From assembly GCA_963703555.1 (NCBI GenBank), contig CAVPEV010000052.1:1-34101 (forward strand): a stretch of DNA of 34,101 nucleotides, written 5' to 3'. A program made the translations under genes and the position numbers. The notes below the pieces were generated by a model. The model saw only the letters and a list, made by a program, of their open reading frames with translations. It searched no databases and was not told the origin of the DNA. This DNA comes from CAVPEV01 sp963703555 (GTDB lineage: Bacteria > Actinomycetota > Actinomycetes > Actinomycetales > Cellulomonadaceae). This document shows positions 23,669-30,891 of this stretch, piece after piece (positions within the stretch are counted from its first letter, which is position 1; each line of letters begins with the position of its first letter).

Positions 23669-25222
23669 ATGTCAGCACCTACCCATGCGGCGCGTGGCCG
23701 CATCGCCGCGGCCGGCTGCGTCGCCGTCCTTGCCCTGGCAGCGTGCTCGAGCCCGTCGGGCTCGAGCACGCCCTCCTCCACGGCCGGCAGCCCCGGCGGT
23801 TCCCTCGTGATCGGCGTCACCAGCGATCCCGACACGCTGTTCCCGTGGAAGGCGACCCAGTTCCAGGCCGTCCACCTGCTGGAGAACGTCTACGGGACGC
23901 TGACCCAGTTCGACACGGACCTCAACGTCGTCCCAGGCCTTGCGGAGTCGTGGGACGCGTCCCCCGACGGCACGACGCTGACCTTCCACCTGCGCTCGGG
24001 TGTCACGTTCAGCGACGGCAGCTCCTTCGACTCCGCCGATGTCAAGAGTTCGCTCGACGCGATCCAGGCCGAGGCCACGGCCGCGGTGGCCCGGTCGTCG
24101 CTGGCCCTCGTCACGTCGGTCGACGCCCCGGACCCCTCGACCGTCGTGCTGCATCTGTCGGGCCCGGACGCGGCGCTGCCGGCGAACCTGGCGTCGGTGA
24201 ACATGGCCATGCTGCCCCAGGGTGCTGACGAGACCACCCTCAACGCGACACCGGACGGGACGGGTCCGTACCTGCTCGGGTCGCGCAAGCCGAGCCAGTC
24301 CATCACCCTGGTCCAGAACCCGACGTACTGGGGCGGAGCGGCGTCGCTGGCCAGCATCGAGTTCCGGGTGATCCCGGACGAGTCGTCCATCGTCTCCGCG
24401 CTCCAGTCGGGGAACGTCCAGTTCGCGGTGTTCGACGACCCGCTCGTCGCGAAGACGGCCGAGGGCCCGACAGTCACCGTCGCCAAGACGCCTCAGCTCT
24501 CCTACCACGCGCTTCAGCTCAATGCTCGGCGTGGCGACCTCACCGACGTCAACGTCCGGCTGGCGATCCAGTGCGCGATCGACCGCCAGCAGGTCCTCGA
24601 CACGGCGGCCCTCGGTGAAGGCGAGGTGACCGGGCCGATCACGTCGCCTGCCTTCAGGTCGGACCCGAGCGCACGGCCGTGCCCGACCCGTGACCTTGCC
24701 AAGGCCAAGGAGTACCTCGCGAAGGCGGGCAAGAGCGCAGGCATCACGATCGACACGATCGTGTCCCAGGGCGAGTACGCGACCTCCGTCAACGAGGCTC
24801 AGAACCTGGCCGCCCAGCTCGCCGAGGCCGGCATCACGCTCAAGCTCGACGTCCTCGAGTCGGGCGCATACGTCGACCGGTGGATTGCCGCAGACTTCGA
24901 CGCCGCGGTGGCTCTCAACGGCGGTCGCCCGGATCCCGATGGCATGTACGGGCGATACTTCACGAGCACCGGCAACCTCAACAAGGTGGCCGGGTACAGC
25001 TCGCCGGAGCTCGATGCGCTCTTCGCGCAGGGGAAGTCCACCACGGACGTGGACGCCCGGAAGGCGATCTACACCAAGGTCTCCGAGGCGCTCGAGAACA
25101 ACGCCGCATGGATCTGGCTGTTCACCAGCTACACCTACACGGCGACGGCATCCTCGGTACAGGGGTTCACCCCGATGGCGAACGGCTCGCTGCAGTCGCT
25201 GCGCACCACCACAGTCGGCTGA
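23669..25222 (+). CDS. Oligopeptide-type ABC transporter substrate-binding lipoprotein (family 5)
   Basis: A 517-aa SBP family 5 (Dpp/OppA type) lipoprotein. The signal peptide ends in the lipobox LALAAC (Cys26), followed by a Ser/Pro/Gly linker. Typical family blocks are LVIGVTSDPDTLFPW, LAESWDASPDGTTLTFHLR and GTGPYLLGSRKPSQSITLVQN. The ATG at 23669 has GGAG 6 nt upstream; an ATG at 23657 would give four more residues. It heads an operon with murQ, anmK and a dipeptide epimerase, so cell-wall peptides or muropeptides are the most likely cargo (compare MppA, which binds murein tripeptide). Its sequence around Cys26 is encoded by a 29-nt near-perfect palindrome. Confidence 0.9.
   Translation: MSAPTHAARGRIAAAGCVAVLALAACSSPSGSSTPSSTAGSPGGSLVIGVTSDPDTLFPWKATQFQAVHLLENVYGTLTQFDTDLNVVPGLAESWDASPDGTTLTFHLRSGVTFSDGSSFDSADVKSSLDAIQAEATAAVARSSLALVTSVDAPDPSTVVLHLSGPDAALPANLASVNMAMLPQGADETTLNATPDGTGPYLLGSRKPSQSITLVQNPTYWGGAASLASIEFRVIPDESSIVSALQSGNVQFAVFDDPLVAKTAEGPTVTVAKTPQLSYHALQLNARRGDLTDVNVRLAIQCAIDRQQVLDTAALGEGEVTGPITSPAFRSDPSARPCPTRDLAKAKEYLAKAGKSAGITIDTIVSQGEYATSVNEAQNLAAQLAEAGITLKLDVLESGAYVDRWIAADFDAAVALNGGRPDPDGMYGRYFTSTGNLNKVAGYSSPELDALFAQGKSTTDVDARKAIYTKVSEALENNAAWIWLFTSYTYTATASSVQGFTPMANGSLQSLRTTTVG
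23742..23770. repeat. 29-nt palindrome inside the binding-protein gene at the lipobox
   Basis: Two 14-nt arms (23742-23755 and 23757-23770) are perfect reverse complements around a single T. They span codons 25-34, covering the lipobox cysteine and the start of the linker. Confidence 0.9.
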
Positions 25223-25232
25223 CCGTGCACGT

Positions 25233-25266
25233 GGTGGTGGGGCCCGCGACTGCCGGCCCCACCACC
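25233..25266 (+). terminator. Intercistronic stem-loop after the oligopeptide-binding gene
   Basis: A perfect 12-bp inverted repeat (25233-25244 with 25255-25266) with a 10-nt loop fills most of the 54-bp gap before the first permease. It probably works as partial terminator or mRNA stabiliser, like the hairpins in the sugar importer. Confidence 0.7.
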
Positions 25267-25276
25267 TCCTGACGAG

Positions 25277-26257
25277 ATGGACATCATGGTTCGACAGATC
25301 TTCCACCACGGTGCGGTGCGCCGGGCCGCTCAGATGATTGTCACGTTGTTCGGCGTCGCCGTCTTCGTGTTCGTCATGCTGCGGGCGATCCCGGGGAACC
25401 AGATCACCGCCGGTCTCGGCACCGAGGCCGCAGCTCTCACGCCCGCCCAGCGAGCCGCTCTCGAGAGCTACTACGGTCTCGACCAGCCGCTGTACACGCA
25501 GTTCTTCGGGTGGCTCGGGAACGTGGTCACCGGCAATCTCGGGTTCTCGTCCCGTGCGCAGCAGAGCGTTCTCGACATGACGGTGCACTCGCTTCCCGTG
25601 ACCCTCGAGCTTGCCGTCCTCTCGATCGTCCTGGCACTGCTCATCGGGGTACCGCTCGGGATGTTCGCTGCCTCCAGGCCCGAGTCGCCCCGTGATGCGT
25701 TGGGTCAGGTCGTCAGCCTGGCCGGGCTGTCGATCCCGGCGTTCCTGCTCGCCACCGCCCTGCTCTCGTTCTTCGCCCAGGTGTGGGGCTACAACCCGAA
25801 CGGCCGGGGCTTCGCCCCGCTCCAGCAGGACGTCGTCCTCAACCTCCAGCAGATGATGCTCCCGGCAGTCGTCCTGGGATTCGGGATCGCTGCGCCGATC
25901 ATGCGGACGACGCGTACCGCTGTCCTCGACGTCCGCTCGCACGACTTCGTCACCACGGCCCGGGCCAAGGGAGTCCCGGTCCGCCGACTCTACGTGCGGC
26001 ACATCCTCGGCAATGCGCTCGTGCCGATCGTCACGATGACGGGTCTGCAGTTCGGGTATCTCCTCGGTGGCGCGGTCGTCGTGGAGCAGGTCTTCTCGAT
26101 CCCCGGGATCGGGCGCCAGGTGCTGCTCGGCATCCAGCAGAAGGAGTACGCGGTCGTGCAGAGCACCGTGCTGGTCATCGCGGTTGCGTTCGTCCTGGTC
26201 AACCTCCTGACCGACGTGGTGTACCGCGTCATCGACCCCAGGGTGCGCGCCGAGTGA
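25277..26257 (+). CDS. Peptide ABC transporter permease (DppB/OppB-like)
   Basis: A 326-aa inner-membrane permease. It begins with the family's first helix (MIVTLFGVAVFVFVMLRAIPGN), has the YYGLDQPLYTQFFGWLGNVVTGNLGFS region, the EAA-type loop HDFVTTARAKGVPVRRLYVRHIL (about 215-238) and the closing EQVFSIPGIGRQVLLGI signature. It forms a heterodimer with the next product. An ATG at 25286 is also in frame. The 3' end overlaps the next gene by 4 bp (GTGA). Confidence 0.93.
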   Translation: MDIMVRQIFHHGAVRRAAQMIVTLFGVAVFVFVMLRAIPGNQITAGLGTEAAALTPAQRAALESYYGLDQPLYTQFFGWLGNVVTGNLGFSSRAQQSVLDMTVHSLPVTLELAVLSIVLALLIGVPLGMFAASRPESPRDALGQVVSLAGLSIPAFLLATALLSFFAQVWGYNPNGRGFAPLQQDVVLNLQQMMLPAVVLGFGIAAPIMRTTRTAVLDVRSHDFVTTARAKGVPVRRLYVRHILGNALVPIVTMTGLQFGYLLGGAVVVEQVFSIPGIGRQVLLGIQQKEYAVVQSTVLVIAVAFVLVNLLTDVVYRVIDPRVRAE

Positions 26258-27138
26258 CCGAGCTCACCGGAGGACCGGTGGTCGCCCCGGCCGCGATCGC
26301 TGTTCGACATCCTGTGACTGCGCTGCTGCGCAGCCGGAGCGGACTGGTCGGGTCGGTGCTCACGGTGCTGCTGCTGGTCGTCGCGGTGTTGTCACTGGCG
26401 GGTGCGCTGCCCTACGGTGCCACCGCCCAGGACCCGTTGGCGCGCCTGGCGGCCCCGTCCGGGACGCACTGGTTCGGGACCGACCAATTCGGGCGGGACG
26501 TCTTCGCGCGGGTCGCCGCAGGGGTCGCCAACTCATCGTTGATCGCCGTGGTGGCGGTCTCCTTCGCGGCGGTGGTGGGGACGGCGGGCGGGCTGGTCGG
26601 CGGGTTCTTCCGGGGCCTGCCCGATGCGCTGATCGGCGGCGCCACCAACATCCTGTTCGCGTTCCCGCCGCTGCTGCTCGCGCTGTCCCTCGCGTCCGTC
26701 TTCACCCGGACGTGGTTCACGGTCGCCGTCGCCATCGCCATCGTCTACGTGCCGATCTTCGTGCGGGTGACACGCGGGCCGGTGCTCTCGTTGCGCGAGG
26801 TCGAGTTCGTCCGAGCAGCTACCAGCACGGGGGAGAGCCGTACCGCCGTGATGCTCCGGCACGTGCTGCCCAACCTCACGTCGATCCTCGTCGTGCAGAT
26901 CGCCCTGTCCCTCTCGTGGGCGGTCATGACGGAGGCGTCGTTGAGCTTCCTCGGTCTGGGGACCCCGCCGCCGGCTCCGTCGCTCGGATCGATGATCTTC
27001 GAGTCCCGAACCCTCGTCTCGGTCGCGCCCTGGACCCTCGCGGCACCGGGGGTCGTCGTCGTGCTCCTCGTCGTCGGGCTCAACCTCCTCGGCGACGGTC
27101 TCCGGGACGTCCTCGACCCACGGAACAGGGGTGCGTGA
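26254..27138 (+). CDS. Peptide ABC transporter permease (DppC/OppC-like)
   Basis: A 294-aa DppC-type permease with the diagnostic HWFGTDQFGRDVFARV block after the first helix, the EAA-like loop VEFVRAATSTGESRTAVMLRHVL and the C-terminal SFLGLGTPPPAPSLGSMI segment. The GTG start overlaps the upstream permease stop by 4 bp, and its own stop shares one base with murQ, so transporter and sugar catabolism are physically one coupled operon. Confidence 0.93.
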   Translation: MTELTGGPVVAPAAIAVRHPVTALLRSRSGLVGSVLTVLLLVVAVLSLAGALPYGATAQDPLARLAAPSGTHWFGTDQFGRDVFARVAAGVANSSLIAVVAVSFAAVVGTAGGLVGGFFRGLPDALIGGATNILFAFPPLLLALSLASVFTRTWFTVAVAIAIVYVPIFVRVTRGPVLSLREVEFVRAATSTGESRTAVMLRHVLPNLTSILVVQIALSLSWAVMTEASLSFLGLGTPPPAPSLGSMIFESRTLVSVAPWTLAAPGVVVVLLVVGLNLLGDGLRDVLDPRNRGA

Positions 27139-28061
27139 TGGTGTCGGACTCCAACTCCCGGCCGGACCTCGCCGTGCTGTCCACCGAGGCGGTGGACCCG
27201 GCGTTCGCCGACATCGACCGGATGTCCGTCGCCGAGCTGGCCGCGCTGATGAACTCCACGGACGCGACCGTCCCGGGAGCGGTCCATCGTGCGCTGCCGA
27301 GCATCGTTCCTGCGATCCAGGCCACCGCGGAGCGGTTTCGCGCCGGCGGCCGGCTCATCTACGTGGGCGCGGGGACGCCCGGCCGGCTGGGGGTGCTCGA
27401 CGCGTCCGAGTGCCCGCCGACCTTCGGGATCTCACCGGATCAGGTCTTCGGCATCATCGCGGGCGGTCCCGAGGCGCTCGTGTCGCCTATCGAGGGCGCC
27501 GAGGACGACGAGGAGCTGGGCGCGGCTGCCATCGTCGCTGCCGACGTCGGGGCGCTGGACACCGTGGTCGGCGTCGCCTCGAGCGGTCGTACGCCCTACG
27601 TGGTGGCGGCCGTCACCACGGCGCGTCGACGTGGAGCGCTCACCGTCGGGCTGTCCTGCAACGTCGGCACCCCGCTCAGCGAGGCTGCGGAGCACGCCAT
27701 CGAGATCGACGTCGGCCCGGAGCTCGTCAGCGGGTCGACGCGGCTCAAGGCGGGGACCGCACAGAAGCTCGTTCTCAACATGTTCTCGACCATCACGATG
27801 GTCCAGGCGGGCAAGACCTACGGAAACCTCATGGTGGACCTGCACGCATCGAACTCGAAGCTGCGCGAGCGGGCCGTCCGGATGGTGCGGGTCATCGCGG
27901 AGGCCGACCGAGCCGCTGCCGTCTCCGCCCTCGAGGCCACCGGGTACCGGGTCAAGCATGCGGTCCTGCTGCTGCGGCTCGGTCTGGATCCCGAGACGGC
28001 CGACGAGAGGCTGCTCGCTGCCGATGGTCGGCTGCGCGACGTGCTGGAAGGAAGCAGATGA
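27138..28061 (+). CDS. murQ: N-acetylmuramic acid 6-phosphate etherase
   Basis: A 307-aa cytoplasmic SIS-domain lyase that splits the lactyl ether of MurNAc-6-P to give GlcNAc-6-P and D-lactate. Family signatures are clear: GRLGVLDASECPPTFG with the catalytic-type Glu91, PIEGAEDDEELG, VASSGRTPYVVAAV and STRLKAGTAQKLVLNM followed by GKTYGNLMVDLHASNSKL. Two deviations stand out. The usual GAGTSGRLG is GAGTPGRLG (Pro81), and the usual N-terminal TExRNP-like motif reads TEAVDP. The gene lies directly after the peptide permeases and overlaps anmK (ATGA), so the two probably act in sequence. Identity as MurQ is firm; full activity is likely but not certain given Pro81. Confidence 0.93.
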   Translation: MVSDSNSRPDLAVLSTEAVDPAFADIDRMSVAELAALMNSTDATVPGAVHRALPSIVPAIQATAERFRAGGRLIYVGAGTPGRLGVLDASECPPTFGISPDQVFGIIAGGPEALVSPIEGAEDDEELGAAAIVAADVGALDTVVGVASSGRTPYVVAAVTTARRRGALTVGLSCNVGTPLSEAAEHAIEIDVGPELVSGSTRLKAGTAQKLVLNMFSTITMVQAGKTYGNLMVDLHASNSKLRERAVRMVRVIAEADRAAAVSALEATGYRVKHAVLLLRLGLDPETADERLLAADGRLRDVLEGSR

Positions 28062-29230
28062 GAGTGCTCGGCATGATCTCCGGGACGTCCTACGACGGGA
28101 TCGACGTGGCGGTGGTGGACTTCCGGCACCGGGGAGACCTGGTGACCGGGACGGTCCTGCACGCCCAGAGCGCGCCGTACCCGGCAGACCTGCGGGCGCG
28201 CCTGGCGGCCGCGCTGCCACCGGCGCAGACGACGCTGGCCGAGGTGTGCGAGCTCGACACGCTGATCGGACAGGCGTTCGCGGCCGCAGCGGTGTCGGCC
28301 ATCGGCGACAGCGGTCCGGTCGATGCGATCTGCTCGCACGGGCAGACCGTGTACCACTGGGCCGGGCCGCAGGCCGCGCTCGGGACGCTCCAGCTCGGTC
28401 AGCCGGCCTGGCTGGCGGAGGCCACCGGTGCGCCGGTCGTCTCGGACGTGCGGGTCCGCGACCTCACCGTCGGTGGGCAGGGGGCGCCGATGGTGGCCTT
28501 CCTGGACCGGATGCTGCTCGCCGGGATCCCTGGGACGCGGGCCGCTCTGAATCTCGGCGGGATCGCGAACATGACCGTGGTCCGGCCTGACGGGGACCTG
28601 ATCGCCTATGACATCGGTCCGGCGAACGCGCTGATCGACTCGGTGGTCTCCGAACGACACCTCACGCCCTACGGCTACGACCGTGACGGGACGATCGCAG
28701 CGAGCGGGACCGTCAGCGAGCCGCTGCTGCGCATCCTGCTGGCCGAGCCGTACTACCAGCGGCCGGCGCCGAAGAGCACGGGCAAGGAGCTCTTCCACGG
28801 CGCCTACGTGCGCAGGGACGTCGAGGAGGCCGGGGTGGAGCTGTCGGATGCCGACCTGGTGGCGACGCTCACCGAACTGACTGTGCGGACCGTGGCGTCG
28901 GAGGTCCGGCGCGCCGAGGTGACGACCCTCGTGGTGTCGGGTGGTGGCTGCCACAACCCGGTCGTCCTCGACGGGTTGCGCGACGCGCTGCCGGGGGTCT
29001 CACTGCTGGCGTCGGACGAGCTCGGGGCACCTGCCGACGAGAAGGAGGCGATCGCGTTCGCGCTGATCGGCTGGTGCACGCTGCACGGGGTCGCGTCGAA
29101 CCTCCCGGCGGCGACCGGCGCACGCGTTCCGCGGATCCTCGGCACCATCACCCCGGGGCTCGGCGCGCTCGTGCTGCCGGACCCGTTGCCCGCGGCGCCG
29201 ACGTCCCTGACCCTCACCGTGGCCCGATAG
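28058..29230 (+). CDS. anmK: Anhydro-N-acetylmuramic acid kinase
   Basis: A 390-aa ASKHA-fold kinase that opens 1,6-anhydroMurNAc and phosphorylates it with ATP to MurNAc-6-P, the substrate of MurQ. Signatures in order are GMISGTSYDGIDVAVVDF, SHGQTVYHW, DVRVRDLTVGGQGAPMV (with the conserved Asp assigned as catalytic base in the family), ALNLGGIANMTVV, AYDIGPANALIDSVV and APKSTGKELFH. Length is slightly above the Gram-negative enzymes. The ATG overlaps the murQ stop. Presence of AnmK and absence of a muramic acid PTS gene suggest that the imported or recycled sugar is the anhydro form or that the kinase has wider specificity. Confidence 0.94.
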   Translation: MRVLGMISGTSYDGIDVAVVDFRHRGDLVTGTVLHAQSAPYPADLRARLAAALPPAQTTLAEVCELDTLIGQAFAAAAVSAIGDSGPVDAICSHGQTVYHWAGPQAALGTLQLGQPAWLAEATGAPVVSDVRVRDLTVGGQGAPMVAFLDRMLLAGIPGTRAALNLGGIANMTVVRPDGDLIAYDIGPANALIDSVVSERHLTPYGYDRDGTIAASGTVSEPLLRILLAEPYYQRPAPKSTGKELFHGAYVRRDVEEAGVELSDADLVATLTELTVRTVASEVRRAEVTTLVVSGGGCHNPVVLDGLRDALPGVSLLASDELGAPADEKEAIAFALIGWCTLHGVASNLPAATGARVPRILGTITPGLGALVLPDPLPAAPTSLTLTVAR

Positions 29231-29239
29231 GAGCCGGTC

Positions 29240-29770
29240 GTGCCCACCGTGGCGGTGCGCCCTGCCGAGGTCGGCGACCTCAGCCAGATCGTCGAGGTGT
29301 TTCTCGCGTGCTGGCGCGAGAGCTACGCAGCGGTGCTGCCGCAGCACCTTGTGGACGCCATGACCGACGAGCGCGCGCGGGACCTGTGGACGCGGGCGGT
29401 GCGCGAGTCGGCGGTGGGGCAGCTGCTCGTCGCCGTCGGGTCGGAGCCGGCGCGCGTCGTCGGTGTCACGCGACTCGGCCCGGTGGTCGACGCCACGGGC
29501 CACGTCGCGTCGTTGTACGTCTGGCCCCGCGCCCAAGGGCTCGGCGTGGGGCGCCTGCTGCTCGAGGCGGCCGGAGCGCGCCTCGCGCGTTACGGTGCGT
29601 CGTCGGCGACGCTGTGGGTCTTCCGGGACAACGCTGCGTCGATCGCGTTCTACCGCCACCTCGGATGGGTGCCGGACGGCCAGGAGCGCACCCAGCCGGA
29701 GTTCGGAGAGCCGGAGCTGCGGCTGTCGCGGTCCCTCCTGCCCGCGGGTGCGGATCAGGCACGGCGATGA
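29240..29770 (+). CDS. GNAT-family N-acetyltransferase
   Basis: A 176-aa GCN5-related acetyltransferase. The acetyl-CoA pyrophosphate-binding motif A is VWPRAQGLGVGRLLLEAA (about residues 94-112), and motif B follows (LWVFRDNAASIAFYRHLGW). It starts at GTG 29240, 9 bp after anmK, with AGGAG upstream, and its stop overlaps the epimerase start (ATGA). It is embedded in the muropeptide operon; plausible acceptors are amino sugars or amino acids/peptides released from cell wall. The sequence does not reveal the acceptor. Confidence 0.85.
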   Translation: MPTVAVRPAEVGDLSQIVEVFLACWRESYAAVLPQHLVDAMTDERARDLWTRAVRESAVGQLLVAVGSEPARVVGVTRLGPVVDATGHVASLYVWPRAQGLGVGRLLLEAAGARLARYGASSATLWVFRDNAASIAFYRHLGWVPDGQERTQPEFGEPELRLSRSLLPAGADQARR

Positions 29771-30891
29771 CCGGTACGGTGCGCGAGCTGCGGGTCCACG
29801 AGACGGAGATCGGGCTCGTGCGGCCGTTCGTGACAGCCGTCCGGCGGGCGGACAGCATCACCGCCGTGCTCGTCGAGGCAGTGGACGATGCCGGTACCAG
29901 CGGGTGGGGCGAGGCCGCAGCGGTCTGGCGGGTCACGGGTGAGTCGCCCGCGAGCATCCGCGCAGCCGTGCAGGGTCCGCTGGCCGAGGTGGCGGTGGGC
30001 CGGCCGCTCGACGACACCGCATCGCTCGGTCGGGAGCTCGCGCGTGCCGTGGTGCACAACGCGGCCGCTCGTTGCGCAGTGGAGTGCGCGATCGACGACC
30101 TCGCCGCGGCGCGGCGCGGGCTGACCCTGGCTGCCACGCTGGGCGCGCGGCGGTCCAGTGTGCTCACCGATGTCACGCTGTCGGCGGCGAGCGGCGAGGA
30201 GCTCTGCGCGCTCGCCCGACAGCACGTTGCGGACGGCTTCGAGACCCTCAAGGTCAAGGTCGGAGCCGGCGGCAACGACCGGGAGGACCTCGTCGCGGTG
30301 CGCGAGGCCGTCGGCCCCGGCACCGGGCTGCGGGTCGACGCGAACCAGGCCTGGGGCGTCGACGAGGCGGTGGAGATCATCCGGTACTGGCAGACCGCGG
30401 GCGTCGGCCTCGAGCTGGTCGAGCAGCCGGTCCGTGCTCGGGACCTGGACGGCATGGCGGCGGTGGCGGCCCAGGTCGAGACGCCGCTGCTCGCTGACGA
30501 GGCGGTCTGGACGATGGACGACCTGCGGGAGGTCGTCCATCGGCACGCCGCGGGGCTGGTGAACATCAAGCTGGCGAAGACGGGTGGTCTGGGCGAGGCG
30601 CGGCGGATGGCCGGGTTCGCCGCACGGCACGGGATCGGTGTCATCGTCGGCTGCATGATGGAGAGCCCCGTGGGGGTCGGTGCCGCGGCCGCTCTGGCGG
30701 CGAGCCTCGGCGAGCAGGACGCGGCCCGCACCCACGACCTGGATGCCGGCCTGTGGCAGTCGTCGCCGGCCGTGCGTGGCGGCATCCGCTACGACGGGCA
30801 GCGGGTGCTGCTGTCGGCGCGGGCCGGGCTGGGCATCGACGGGCTCCTGCCGTCCGGCCCGGCGAGCAGGCAGGCAGCGGAGCAGTGCTAG
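29767..30891 (+). CDS. Dipeptide epimerase (L-Ala-D/L-Glu epimerase-like)
   Basis: A 374-aa enolase-superfamily enzyme of the muconate-lactonising subgroup. Acid/base lysines lie in TLKVKVG (K162, K164) and NIKLAKTGG (K268). Magnesium ligands are D191 (VDANQAW), E219 (ELVEQPV) and D244 (LADEAV). The C-terminal DLD at residues 324-326 matches the DxD motif that in L-Ala-D/L-Glu epimerases binds the dipeptide ammonium group. The reaction would turn L-Ala-D-Glu from peptidoglycan into L-Ala-L-Glu for ordinary peptidases, fitting its place after murQ and anmK. Other dipeptide specificities exist in this family, so the exact dipeptide is inferred. Confidence 0.9.
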   Translation: MTGTVRELRVHETEIGLVRPFVTAVRRADSITAVLVEAVDDAGTSGWGEAAAVWRVTGESPASIRAAVQGPLAEVAVGRPLDDTASLGRELARAVVHNAAARCAVECAIDDLAAARRGLTLAATLGARRSSVLTDVTLSAASGEELCALARQHVADGFETLKVKVGAGGNDREDLVAVREAVGPGTGLRVDANQAWGVDEAVEIIRYWQTAGVGLELVEQPVRARDLDGMAAVAAQVETPLLADEAVWTMDDLREVVHRHAAGLVNIKLAKTGGLGEARRMAGFAARHGIGVIVGCMMESPVGVGAAAALAASLGEQDAARTHDLDAGLWQSSPAVRGGIRYDGQRVLLSARAGLGIDGLLPSGPASRQAAEQC

